A stretch of DNA of 33,821 nucleotides from DATMYQ01 sp035560935 (GTDB lineage Bacteria > Bacillota > Negativicutes > Sporomusales > Sporomusaceae): contig DATMYQ010000327.1 of NCBI GenBank assembly GCA_035560935.1, positions 1 to 33,821 on the forward strand, written 5' to 3'. Of this stretch, positions 9,155 through 17,142 are shown in pieces. Under the pieces are notes generated by a model. The model did no database searches, was not told the DNA's origin, and was given only the letters and a program-made list of their open reading frames with translations. The position numbers and the translations under genes were made by a program. Every line of letters begins with the position of its first letter. Positions within the stretch are counted from its first letter, which is position 1.

Positions 9155-10324
9155 ATGTCCGGTTCTTCCATTACTCAGTTGCGAAAGTTTGTGGCCCCGG
9201 AATTTATTTTCGGCGTAGGCGCCCTGGAACTGGTGGGACGCTATGCCCGGCATTATGGCGCCCGAAAAGTCTTGGTGGTCACCGATTCCGGCGTCAGACA
9301 GGCCGGCTGGCTGAAGAAAGTGACTGATAGTCTGGTGGAAGCGGAACTGCCCTGGACTGTGTTTGAAACGGTCAGCCCGAACCCGCGGGCCGAAGAAGTC
9401 ATGGAAGGCGCCCGGGTTTACGCCACGGAACAGTGCAATCTGATTGTGGCACTCGGCGGTGGTAGTCCGCTGGACTGTGCCAAAGGCATTGGCATTGTCA
9501 GTTCGAACCACCGTCATATTTGCGAATTTGAAGGCGTGGACCGGGTAGAAACACCGATGCCGCCGTTGATCTGTATTCCGACAACCTCCGGCAGTTCGGC
9601 GGATGTGTCTCAGTTTGCTATTATCAGTGATCCGGAGCGGCAGGTGAAAATTGCCATTGTCAGTAAGACGCTGGTTCCGGATCTGGCATTGATTGATCCG
9701 ATGACGCTCAGTACCATGCCCGATTATCTTTGTGCCTGTACGGGAATGGATGCGCTGACGCATGCTATTGAAGCCTGTGTATCTACGGCACACTCACCGA
9801 TCACCGATCTGCACGGGCTGGAAGCGATTCGTCTGGTTCGCCGTTATTTACCGGAAACTGTTTGCCGGGAAACACGGTCCGTAGAGGGTATGTGCCATTT
9901 GATGCTGGGCAGTATGGAAGCCGGGTTGGCTTTTTCCAACGCTATTTTGGGGGCGGTGCATGCAATGGCGCATAGCTTGGGGGGATTGCTGGACCTGCCT
10001 CATGGCGAATGCAATGCCATACTGCTGGGTGCGGTGGTGGAAGCGAATTTCTCTGCCTGTCCGGAACGTTATACCCGGATTGCCGCCGCCATGGGCCTGG
10101 AAACAGCGGGCAAGAGTGAAGCGGAAATACAAAACAGTCTGCTGGCGGAAATTCGCTGGTTGAAAGAGACGGTGGGTATCCGGCGGACGCTGGGCGATAT
10201 CGGATTGCGCCGGGAGGACATTTCCGCGCTGGCCGCCACGGCGCTGAAAGACGCCTGTATGGCCACTAATCCAAGAGAATTCGGGCAGGAAGAAGTGGAG
10301 GAAATTTACGGGAAGTGTTTTTAG
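9155..10324 (+). CDS. ercA: Iron-containing alcohol dehydrogenase, ErcA-like
   Basis: 389-residue group III (iron-dependent) alcohol dehydrogenase. The nucleotide-binding motif GGGSPLDCAK and the four metal ligands Asp199, His203, His269 and His283 are all present with the spacing of FucO-type enzymes, so it could be catalytic. The N-terminus (LRKFVAPEFIFGVGA), VSPNPRAEEVM and SADVSQFAII resemble, from memory, the ErcA group, alcohol dehydrogenase-like proteins encoded beside kinases and regulators in Pseudomonas ethanol oxidation. Here too it is followed within 40 bases by a response regulator, then a kinase and a sigma-54 activator, which supports a regulatory or sensing role. Start at the ATG at 9155 after GGGGG at 9143-9147; the GTG just before it is less likely. 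A plain metabolic alcohol dehydrogenase remains the alternative. Confidence 0.8.
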   Translation: MSGSSITQLRKFVAPEFIFGVGALELVGRYARHYGARKVLVVTDSGVRQAGWLKKVTDSLVEAELPWTVFETVSPNPRAEEVMEGARVYATEQCNLIVALGGGSPLDCAKGIGIVSSNHRHICEFEGVDRVETPMPPLICIPTTSGSSADVSQFAIISDPERQVKIAIVSKTLVPDLALIDPMTLSTMPDYLCACTGMDALTHAIEACVSTAHSPITDLHGLEAIRLVRRYLPETVCRETRSVEGMCHLMLGSMEAGLAFSNAILGAVHAMAHSLGGLLDLPHGECNAILLGAVVEANFSACPERYTRIAAAMGLETAGKSEAEIQNSLLAEIRWLKETVGIRRTLGDIGLRREDISALAATALKDACMATNPREFGQEEVEEIYGKCF

Positions 10325-10363
10325 CGTTGCCGGTGGGATGGAATGATTAGGGGGGCAAATGAC

Positions 10364-11554
10364 ATGGTAAAACGGATATTATTTGTCGATGATGAACCCC
10401 AAGTTTTAGAATCAATGCGGCAATTGCTCGAACGGACGGAGTATGAGTGTCTGCTTGCGGAGAATAGTGACAACGCCTTGGCATTGTTGGCGGAGAATCC
10501 GGTGGGGATGATTATTTGTGATATGAGTATGCCGGGGATGAACGGCCGGCAACTGCTGCGGCGGATTAAAGACCTGTATCCCGGGACGTTGCGGGTGTTG
10601 TTGACCGGTTATACCGAGGAACATGAAAATTTAAATGCGCTGCGGGAAGGCACGGCTAATTTGTGCATTTTTAAGCCATGGGACAATGAACAAATGCTGT
10701 CGGTAATCCAGCGTTTATTCGATACGTTGGATAAAATGATGTCCCGCAACGTCCTCTCTTCCGTATCCCGGGTCAGCAGCCTGCCCAGCGTGTCTGGTGT
10801 ATATAGCCGGGTTTGTGCCATTATCAACGAAGAAGGGGATATGGATAAGGTGGTGGCAGCCATTGCGGCAGACCAGTCGATTGCCGCCAAGGTTTTGCAG
10901 GTGATCAATTCGTCGTTTTACTCGGTAAAAACCGGGTCGTTAAAACAGGCGGCGGTTTTTCTGGGTTATATCAATATCCGCAGCATTGTGTTGGCCACGA
11001 ATCTCCTGTCATTTTCTGATAATAGTCCGGTGCAGGATAAGTTGCTATACCGGCTTTGGCAGCACAGCGGCCTGGCCAATCAGATTTTGCAGACGCTTTA
11101 TGTGGAAGTGTTTCAAAAAAAACCGCCGGAAATTGCGGCCACAGCCGGATTGCTGCATGATATTGGCCGGGTGTTTTTATTGATGAATCAGGGCGAATCC
11201 TACCGGGAAATGATTCAGGCCAAACGCTTATGGGGGCGCTCCTCGCTCTGCGATGCCGAACGGGAGGCATATTATGTTTCCCATGATGAAGTTGGCGGTT
11301 ATCTGTTGAACTGGTGGGGCTTCCCGTATGCATTGGTGGAGGCGGCGGTGTACCATCACCATCCGCTGGATTCCCGGGTAATTCACCGGGAAATTGTGTG
11401 CATGACGCATTTGGCGCATGTATATTCCTGGTCGGTTCTTACCGCCGGGGCAAAAGAAGTACAGCAGGAGTTTGATTCCGACGTTTTTTCTTTTTTGGGA
11501 GTCAGTAAAGATTTTTGTGACCGGGTAGTGGAGCGGAGCCGCCTGCAGTATTGA
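10364..11554 (+). CDS. Response regulator with HDOD output domain
   Basis: 396 residues. Receiver domain at 1-120 with acidic pocket Asp9/Asp10, phosphoacceptor Asp53 in ICDMSMPGMNG, Thr in LLTGYT and Lys in FKPWD. An HDOD domain follows at about 135-330, with the usual SLPSVSGVYSRV entry helix, VINSSFYS, and an intact HD pair in LLHDIGR plus YHHHP, which many HDOD domains lack. HDOD proteins act in signalling; the exact biochemical output is not known. The ATG at 10364 is preceded by AGGGGGG at 10349-10355, better than the ATG at 10343 that lies upstream of it. It sits between the ErcA-like gene and the kinase gene, so it may be the kinase's partner. Confidence 0.88.
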   Translation: MVKRILFVDDEPQVLESMRQLLERTEYECLLAENSDNALALLAENPVGMIICDMSMPGMNGRQLLRRIKDLYPGTLRVLLTGYTEEHENLNALREGTANLCIFKPWDNEQMLSVIQRLFDTLDKMMSRNVLSSVSRVSSLPSVSGVYSRVCAIINEEGDMDKVVAAIAADQSIAAKVLQVINSSFYSVKTGSLKQAAVFLGYINIRSIVLATNLLSFSDNSPVQDKLLYRLWQHSGLANQILQTLYVEVFQKKPPEIAATAGLLHDIGRVFLLMNQGESYREMIQAKRLWGRSSLCDAEREAYYVSHDEVGGYLLNWWGFPYALVEAAVYHHHPLDSRVIHREIVCMTHLAHVYSWSVLTAGAKEVQQEFDSDVFSFLGVSKDFCDRVVERSRLQY

Positions 11555-11590
11555 TTGCAAGAATATGAATGTGGTAGGGGAGGTGGTTGC

Positions 11591-12724
11591 ATGGGGACGG
11601 AAACTGAAGAGTGGGAAGCGTCGCCGGCGGAATGCGAACAGGGATTCCTGGAAGGCTGCCTGCCCGACCTGATTGTGCAAATTGGCCGGGATGGCATGGT
11701 GTTGCAGATTTTGGCAGGAGAATCTGTGAGCATGAAAACCGGTAAAAGCTTAGAAGAGGGATTACCTCCGGAGCTGGCGACGCAGTTTCGCGGCGCAGTA
11801 GACCAGACATTGACGACGGGGCAGGCGCAAACGTTTGAACTTCAGTGTCCCCATGTGAATCCACCGGAATATAAAGAAGCCCGGTTGATGCCCTGTGCGG
11901 GCGAGTCGGTTCTGGTGGTAATCCGCAACGTGACCGAAAGCCGGATGCTGCGGCTGCAGGCGGAGCAAAAACAAAAACAGATGGAAGCCGCGCTGGAACG
12001 AATACAGCAACGAAGCTTCCTCACTTCTCTGGCCGGCGGGATTGCGCACGAGGTTAATCAGCCGTTGAACGCCATTAAAGTGGCCAGTGACATTATTTTG
12101 TTCTGGAGCCGGGCAGATCGGCCGTTACCACCGGAAAAAGTGCTGGAATACGTAGAAACCATTTCGGAACAGGCTACCAGGATTGACAGTATTATTCGCC
12201 ATATGCGGGATCTGATCAAAAGTCAGAGTGCCTCGGAAAAGGGACATTGCCTATTCCATGAGGCAGTTTGGCGGGCGATGACGCTACTGTCCAAACAGCT
12301 GGAAAATCACGGGATAAAAGTAGAAACCGTTTTAGAGGAACAAATGCGGTATGTGCCGTTGACCACGGTGCAGGCGGAACAAATTATCATTAATCTGGTT
12401 TCCAACGCGATGGAAGCACTGGATCATTGCGCCCGCCGTCATAAAATGGTGCGATTGTCTCTGACCTGGGACAATGAAATCTTGCTTTTCCGGGTTGCGG
12501 ATAATGGCCCGGGGATTGATAAGACTTTGCAAGAAGAAATCTTCACACCTTTTTTTTCCACGAAAAAGAAAGATGCTTCTTTGGGACTGGGTCTTTCGTT
12601 GGTGCGTTCCATGATTGAAGCGGCCGGCGGCCAGGTTCGGGTCGGCAGCAGCCCCGGAAATGGAGCGGAATTTTTTCTCAGTATACCCGGCAGCGAGGCA
12701 CCGGCGGCTATCCGGGAAGAGTGA
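11591..12724 (+). CDS. Soluble PAS sensor histidine kinase
   Basis: 377 residues with no membrane segment, so it senses something in the cytoplasm. A PAS-like domain fills about 15-115 (PDLIVQIGRDGMVLQILAGE, ending in VIRNVTESR). A coiled coil leads to the dimerisation helix with phospho-acceptor His153 in GGIAHEVNQPLNAI. The ATPase domain has the N box INLVSNAMEAL, G1 DNGPGID, F box FTPFFSTK and G2 LGLGLSLV. The HEVNQPL form is typical of kinases paired with NtrC-type regulators, and one is encoded 21 bases downstream. Start at the ATG at 11591, directly behind AGGGGAGGTGG; the TTG at 11555 lies upstream of that site. Likely co-transcribed with the receiver-HDOD gene before it. Confidence 0.9.
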   Translation: MGTETEEWEASPAECEQGFLEGCLPDLIVQIGRDGMVLQILAGESVSMKTGKSLEEGLPPELATQFRGAVDQTLTTGQAQTFELQCPHVNPPEYKEARLMPCAGESVLVVIRNVTESRMLRLQAEQKQKQMEAALERIQQRSFLTSLAGGIAHEVNQPLNAIKVASDIILFWSRADRPLPPEKVLEYVETISEQATRIDSIIRHMRDLIKSQSASEKGHCLFHEAVWRAMTLLSKQLENHGIKVETVLEEQMRYVPLTTVQAEQIIINLVSNAMEALDHCARRHKMVRLSLTWDNEILLFRVADNGPGIDKTLQEEIFTPFFSTKKKDASLGLGLSLVRSMIEAAGGQVRVGSSPGNGAEFFLSIPGSEAPAAIREE

Positions 12725-12745
12725 GGCGGGTAAGGGGAGTCGGAT

Positions 12746-14218
12746 ATGGATATTTTATTGGTTGAGGATGATGAGAGCAGCTGCAGTCTGATTGCCCAGT
12801 TTCTAACCCAACTGGGGCACAGAGTGGTGGCCTGTCACGACGGGGAAACGGCTCTGACGCTGTATGGCGAAGGCGATTTTCCGATGGTGCTGACCGATAT
12901 TCAGATGCCACGCATGTCGGGGCTGGACTTGCTGCGGGCGATTACAGCCCAAAACCGGAGCGAGCAGACTTGTGTGGTTTTGTTCACCGGCCACGGGGAT
13001 ATGGAATCGGCGGTGGCCGCGTTGCGGGCCGGTGCGTATGACTATCTATTGAAACCAATCAATATCGATGAACTGGCGGCGGTGATCAACCGGGTGATGG
13101 AATTCCAGCGGTTGCGCCGGGAAAATCGTATTCTGACGCAGCAGTTTGACGCGGAAGTGGCGGCGGCCACGATGGAAACCAACCGCGAATTATCGCAGAT
13201 GCGGGAATTGTTAGTCCGGTCCCTGGGGCTGGAGGACGTAGGAATCTTTTCCGCAGCCATGCGGCAAATTGTGGAAGAAATCAAACTGTATCACGCCAAC
13301 CGGGCCATACCGGTGCTGATTGAAGGGGAGACGGGTACCGGCAAGGAATTGCTAGCCCGGCTGGTTCACTATGGCGATGGGCAGGAGGCGCCGCGGGCGC
13401 CGTTCATCGATGTCAACTGTGCCGCTTTTCAGGCCAATTTGTTTGAAAGTGAACTGTTTGGCTATGAATCGGGAACCTTTACCGGCGGTTTGCGTTCCGG
13501 GCGGCGGGGGAAATTGGATCTGGCGCAAGGGGGGACGTTGTTTCTTGACGAAGTGGGGGACCTGCCGTTGGATCTGCAGGCGAAACTATTGCGGGTGCTG
13601 CAGGAAAAAGAGTACTATCGGGTGGGTGGGCTGAAAAAGATCACGGCGGATGTTCGCTTGGTTTGTGCGACCAATGCTGATTTGGAAACGAAAATCCGGG
13701 AAGGCTCTTTCCGTAAGGATCTTTACTATCGTCTGGCCGTAGGGCGCATTGTGATTCCGCCGCTGCGGGAACGGCGGGAAGAAGTGATGCCGTTGGCGCG
13801 GATGTTTCTGCAACAGTTTGCCCGGAAAATGAACCGGCAAGTGAAAAGTATCAGCGACGGAGCGGCGCAACTGCTAAACCAGTATTTTTGGCCGGGCAAT
13901 GTAAGGGAGCTGCGTAATCTGATGGAATGGGTCACCGTCATGTTTCCGGGAACGGATTTGCTGCCGGAACAATTGCAGAAGATTGTTGTTCTTGAACCGG
14001 CCCCTGCTGCGACGCCGGCAATGAAGAGAGAAATTGCATCTGCGTCGGTGCCGTCCAAACCGGGACCGCTGGAAGCGACGGCAGGTCCGCTGAGCCACCG
14101 TACCGATGCCATCATTTTGGAAACACTGACGCGCAACCGGGGGAATAAAACGGCGACGGCGCGGGAACTGGGAATTTCGGTACGGAATTTATATTATCGA
14201 TTGGAAAAAATGAAGTAG
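12746..14218 (+). CDS. NtrC-family sigma-54-dependent response regulator
   Basis: 490 residues. Receiver at 1-120 (Asp8, Asp9, phosphoacceptor Asp51 in LTDIQMP, Lys in LKPIN). A charged coiled-coil linker spans about 120-170. AAA+ domain at 175-400 with Walker A GETGTGKE (Lys200), Walker B GGTLFLDEVGD and the arginine-rich second region LRERREEVMPLA. A Fis-type helix-turn-helix ends the protein (RGNKTATARELGISVRNLYYRL). The sigma-54 contact loop, normally GAFTGA, reads GTFTGG (243-248); the essential Thr is kept. It would activate RNA polymerase-sigma-54 from a distant site when phosphorylated, probably by the kinase encoded just upstream. A good candidate promoter lies 250 bases after its stop codon. 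Confidence 0.92.
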   Translation: MDILLVEDDESSCSLIAQFLTQLGHRVVACHDGETALTLYGEGDFPMVLTDIQMPRMSGLDLLRAITAQNRSEQTCVVLFTGHGDMESAVAALRAGAYDYLLKPINIDELAAVINRVMEFQRLRRENRILTQQFDAEVAAATMETNRELSQMRELLVRSLGLEDVGIFSAAMRQIVEEIKLYHANRAIPVLIEGETGTGKELLARLVHYGDGQEAPRAPFIDVNCAAFQANLFESELFGYESGTFTGGLRSGRRGKLDLAQGGTLFLDEVGDLPLDLQAKLLRVLQEKEYYRVGGLKKITADVRLVCATNADLETKIREGSFRKDLYYRLAVGRIVIPPLRERREEVMPLARMFLQQFARKMNRQVKSISDGAAQLLNQYFWPGNVRELRNLMEWVTVMFPGTDLLPEQLQKIVVLEPAPAATPAMKREIASASVPSKPGPLEATAGPLSHRTDAIILETLTRNRGNKTATARELGISVRNLYYRLEKMK

Positions 14219-14220
14219 AC

Positions 14221-14282
14221 ATTGCAGATGAAATTGCAGGCACTTTGCAAAACCGTGCAAATTTTGCAGATGATTTTGCAGG
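14221..14282. repeat. Cluster of six TTGCA-type boxes with near-helical spacing
   Basis: GCA cores at 14224, 14236, 14247, 14257, 14266 and 14278, that is 9-12 bases apart, about one helical turn each. Some face each other: TTTGCA-N6-TGCAAA at 14244-14261 and TGCAAA-T-TTTGCA at 14256-14268. It lies about 190-240 bases upstream of the sigma-54 promoter at 14466, where an enhancer site would be expected. I infer it binds the activator encoded just before it. Confidence 0.5.
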
Positions 14283-14465
14283 ATTTTCCGACGATTTAGT
14301 CAACTTTAAAAGAATATCTGCTAGTAAAATCCAATAAATATCCAAGAGAAGTTAAACAAATTTCCACGTTGCCGGGAAGGAGGAGACGTGAAAAAAGTCG
14401 AATCGTTGCATGAATAGGTAAAATTTGCTCCGAAATGATATAAAACTGCTAAATGGGACAACTCT

Positions 14466-14480
14466 GGCATAAATGTTGCG
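14466..14480 (+). promoter_or_regulatory. Candidate sigma-54 promoter (-24/-12)
   Basis: TGGCATAAATGTTGC fits the -24/-12 consensus TGGCAC-N5-TTGC with exact GG-N10-GC spacing and one mismatch in TGGCAC. It lies about 70-85 bases upstream of the helix-turn-helix gene, leaving room for a short leader. The 322-base stretch from 14219 to 14540 holds only this promoter, the TTGCA repeats and AT-rich sequence; I see no gene in it. Confidence 0.7.
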
Positions 14481-14550
14481 TTAAAGTATCGTTGTGACTG
14501 CTCAACGGACCGAGTGGCATGAAATAACTACATGGAGGTAGATGATAGCG

Positions 14551-14787
14551 ATGCAGGAAGAATTGTTAACAGCCGGACAAGTTGCTACCATTTTAGGGTT
14601 GGACGTGAATACTGTCAGCCAGTATTTGCGGGAGGGTCGGATTCAGGGGGCAAAAACCGGACGAATTTGGCGTGTCCGCCGTAGTGATTTGCAATTGTTT
14701 GTCGACCGGAAACGACGGGATCGGGAAGCGTTCCGCAACAGCAGCGTTTTTTGGCGGGAACAGCTTGACCAGATGTATGCATTGTAG
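14551..14787 (+). CDS. Small excisionase/MerR-type helix-turn-helix protein
   Basis: About 78 residues. Residues 5-55 read as a complete excisionase-like winged helix: LLTAGQVATILGLDVNTVSQYLREGRIQGAKTG-RIWRVRRSDLQLFV. This fold binds DNA, often in phage excisionases but also in many chromosomal regulators. No integrase is nearby, so a regulatory role is more likely. GGAGG at 14534-14538 is three bases from the ATG at 14542 and 12 from the ATG at 14551; either is possible and the difference is three residues. It is the first gene behind the sigma-54 promoter and would share a transcript with the receiver gene that follows. Confidence 0.8.
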   Translation: MQEELLTAGQVATILGLDVNTVSQYLREGRIQGAKTGRIWRVRRSDLQLFVDRKRRDREAFRNSSVFWREQLDQMYAL

Positions 14788-14869
14788 AGCGATGCGGGAC
14801 GGCGGCTCTAATGTCTGGCAGAAGCCGGTCATGGGAGCTTTAGTGAAAAAAACGGAAGGCGGGGAATAT

Positions 14870-15451
14870 ATGATGACCGGCTCATTGCAGCAGGAGCACG
14901 GTTGCGAAACCGGAGGCGATCATTGGCATGAGTGGGATATGCGACCGCTGCGGTTGATGCTGATTGATGACGACCGGGTTTGTCTGGCATTGCTGGCCCA
15001 GGCATGTGAGGCGGCGGGACATTTTTGTGAAACCTTTTCTTCGCCGGTGCGGGCGCTGCAGGCGTATTCCCGGGAATCTCGCGCCTATGATGTGGTGTTG
15101 TCGGATCTGATGATGCCGGAAATGAACGGGTTACAGCTATTGCAGGGCGTGAGAGAAATCGCTCCTCAGGCACTGGTGATCATTGTCAGTGGCTGCAGTG
15201 ATTTTAATACGGTGGTGGATGCGATCAACTACCGGGCCTATTCCTTTTTTCTTAAACCCTTTAATATTGGCGACATTCTCACAACGCTTGACCGGGCGGG
15301 CAGAGAACTGGAAAAACAGCGCAAGGTGCAGGATGAGCAGGATCTTTTGCTGAAAGAATACATTAAACTGAAACGGGATTTTGGCGAAGCCCGGATGCGG
15401 CTCCGCAAATTTGAAGCCAAAATCCTGGCGCAAAAGGATATAGAAGTGTAG
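14870..15451 (+). CDS. Single-domain response regulator with C-terminal coiled coil
   Basis: About 193 residues. A 24-residue leader precedes a receiver domain (acidic pocket Asp33-35, phosphoacceptor Asp79 in LSDLMMPEMNG, Ser in VSGCSD, Lys in LKPFN). After the receiver comes a long charged helix at about 150-190 (LEKQRKVQDEQDLLLKEYIKLKRDFGEARMR shown in part) with no DNA-binding domain. Such proteins act by protein contact. The ATG at 14870 has a weak GGGGA site before it; in-frame ATG codons further upstream (14831) have no ribosome site. It lies in the sigma-54-driven segment after the helix-turn-helix gene, close to CheX genes that could dephosphorylate it. Confidence 0.82.
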   Translation: MMTGSLQQEHGCETGGDHWHEWDMRPLRLMLIDDDRVCLALLAQACEAAGHFCETFSSPVRALQAYSRESRAYDVVLSDLMMPEMNGLQLLQGVREIAPQALVIIVSGCSDFNTVVDAINYRAYSFFLKPFNIGDILTTLDRAGRELEKQRKVQDEQDLLLKEYIKLKRDFGEARMRLRKFEAKILAQKDIEV

Positions 15452-15495
15452 TGCACGGTGTCTGCGGGCGGGAAAATCCTAATGACAACACATCG

Positions 15496-15522
15496 GAAAG
15501 GTTTTTGTTGCTTTGCCGGTAA
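15496..15522 (+). promoter_or_regulatory. Weak SigD/FliA-like promoter upstream of receiver-CheX gene
   Basis: GAAA-N15-GCCGGTAA, against the consensus TAAA-N15-GCCGATAA: one mismatch in each element. The downstream half CTTTGCCGGTAA is repeated exactly in front of cheW at 18842-18853. Confidence 0.35.
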
Positions 15523-15615
15523 CGAATGTGCTAAGATTTTCAATAGTAGCAGAAGCGATATTCTGCTGAGAAAATATTCTGGCGGACCGGTTTCGAGAGG
15601 GAGCAAACATAAGGG

Positions 15616-16479
15616 ATGGTGTTGGATTTGGGCAAAATTCGTCTGTTAATTGTTGATGATTCGCCTCTTAGCCAGCGAATGATCCGGGAAGCGCTGGATC
15701 CTGAGTGGGTAGAAGTTTGCGGTACCGCGTTGACCGGCGGTGAAGGAATTGAACTGTACCGCTCCCTGCACCCGGATGTGGTGACTATGGACTTGACTTT
15801 GCCGGATATTGATGGATTGGCTTGCAGCCGGGAAATCATTTTGCAGGATGCCGGGGCGAAAATTGTAATGCTTAGTGCCATTAAAGATGAAATTTTGGTG
15901 GCACGCGGTACGTCGGTTGGCGTGCGCGCTTTTTTGCAAAAACCGGTAAAAAAAGAACCGCTGATGATGGCGATTATGCGAGTATGCAGTCAGACGGACA
16001 CGGTTGCTGAATGGCAGTCGCAATATCTGCAGTTTTTTTTGGAGGCGTTTCAGTCCAATTTTAAGGAAATGGCGCATGCCTCCTGTACTATCGAGAGTGG
16101 GCTGGAAAGCGGAGCCCATTACACTTCACAGGGCATTGCCATTATTGTGGGGATTACCGGGCATCGTCATGGTCGGGTGATTTTGGCTTGTGATAAAGAG
16201 ACGGCGACGCGATTTATGCAACGGGTGTTTAAATCGGAAGACATTTCACAAAATGAAGTATTGAACGGACTGGCGGAGTTTGCTAATATTGTGGCCGGTC
16301 ATGGCGTTTCGCAGATCAACAACGAATATCGCGGCATGGAATTTCGGTTAACGCCGCCCAGCATTTTGTTCGGCACGGCGCTCAGCATTTATAACCCCAA
16401 TCTGAATTCTGTATTGATCAGGGCGGAATCGGAACTTGGGGTCATTGAGATGAGCGTTGGCTTTGCGGGAGGCGAGTAA
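15616..16479 (+). CDS. Receiver domain fused to CheX phosphatase domain
   Basis: 287 residues. Receiver at about 7-125 (Asp14, Asp15, phosphoacceptor Asp59 in TMDLTLPDIDG, Ser in MLSAIK, Lys in LQKPV). The C-terminal half, 135-287, is a CheX domain: the active-site helix has the E-x2-N pair in GLAEFANIVAGHG, and Pro follows 22 residues after that Asn, the CheC/CheX/FliY signature. CheX enzymes dephosphorylate CheY-P. Fusion to a receiver suggests either self-limiting phosphorylation or control of CheX by phosphorylation. Start at ATG 15616; AAGGG just before it and GTG/TTG codons soon after leave the exact start a few residues uncertain. The stop is two bases before the next start. Confidence 0.85.
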   Translation: MVLDLGKIRLLIVDDSPLSQRMIREALDPEWVEVCGTALTGGEGIELYRSLHPDVVTMDLTLPDIDGLACSREIILQDAGAKIVMLSAIKDEILVARGTSVGVRAFLQKPVKKEPLMMAIMRVCSQTDTVAEWQSQYLQFFLEAFQSNFKEMAHASCTIESGLESGAHYTSQGIAIIVGITGHRHGRVILACDKETATRFMQRVFKSEDISQNEVLNGLAEFANIVAGHGVSQINNEYRGMEFRLTPPSILFGTALSIYNPNLNSVLIRAESELGVIEMSVGFAGGE

Positions 16480-16481
16480 CA

Positions 16482-16943
16482 GTGGATGTAAAAATGATCA
16501 ACCCCTTTGTGGATGCGCTCAGCACAATTATGCCCCAGCTCGGTTTTCAGTCGGTTAAACGGGGCAATATGTCGGTGAAGGACCAATATGTGAACAGTCT
16601 CGGCGTGACGATTATTGTCGGTATGACCATGGCTGTAAAAGGAAATATTGCCTATAACATGTCGGAAGAAACGGCGAAGCAGGTGGCTTCCACGATGATG
16701 ATGGGGATGCCGGTGACACAGATGGATGATATGGCGCAGAGTGCCATATCGGAAATGACCAATATGGTCACCGCCAATGCGGCGACTAATTTCGAAAAAA
16801 TGGGGCTTACGGTCGATATTTCGCCACCCAGTTTGATTGTGGGACCGGAGTTCAAAGCCAAGGTCAGCAATACTAAATTTTTATCGATTGAATTACTGGT
16901 GGATTCGCTGGTGATTGAAATGAATATCGGGCTGGGAACTTGA
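16482..16943 (+). CDS. cheX: CheX chemotaxis phosphatase
   Basis: 153 residues, a stand-alone CheX: NPFVDALSTIMPQLGF at the start, the central GMTMAVKGNIAYNMSEETAKQVASTMMMG, the active-site helix DDMAQSAISEMTNMV with E-x2-N, then DISPP. Its role would be to remove phosphate from CheY-like receivers. It starts at a GTG behind GGGAGGCG (16467-16474), within the end of the receiver-CheX gene, so the two are co-translated. The two CheX domains are clearly different from each other, so this is not a recent tandem copy. A short hairpin overlaps its stop codon. Confidence 0.88.
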   Translation: MDVKMINPFVDALSTIMPQLGFQSVKRGNMSVKDQYVNSLGVTIIVGMTMAVKGNIAYNMSEETAKQVASTMMMGMPVTQMDDMAQSAISEMTNMVTANAATNFEKMGLTVDISPPSLIVGPEFKAKVSNTKFLSIELLVDSLVIEMNIGLGT

Positions 16944-16972
16944 CGACAGCGGCGTAAAACCGGAAGTCGTCA
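16941..16972. repeat. Hairpin at the end of cheX
   Basis: TGACGAC (16941-16947) pairs with GTCGTCA (16966-16972), with a further CGG/CCG inside. It includes the cheX stop. There is no T-tract, so it is more likely an mRNA 3' end or processing structure than an intrinsic terminator. Confidence 0.4.
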
Positions 16973-17142
16973 GCAAATCTGGCGATACATCGGATGGGCG
17001 GCGGATCCGCAATGGTTTCGATTTTCAGCAGGAATAATGGCTGAAGCGGGGAAACTGTTGCGGATTTTGTTGTAGGAATTTGTTTCCCGATGGCGAATAT
17101 ATCGTCATAATATCATGTGCCGGAACAAAGGATGTGAGTAGG

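Noticed and set aside
8968..9327. Reading frame between the M16 gene and the ercA-like gene
   Set aside because: It runs into the start of the dehydrogenase in another frame, has no ribosome site and no recognisable motif.
14551..14787. Excisionase-like protein as sign of a prophage or integrative element
   Set aside because: No integrase, attachment repeats or phage genes are near, and it sits behind a sigma-54 promoter among signalling genes.
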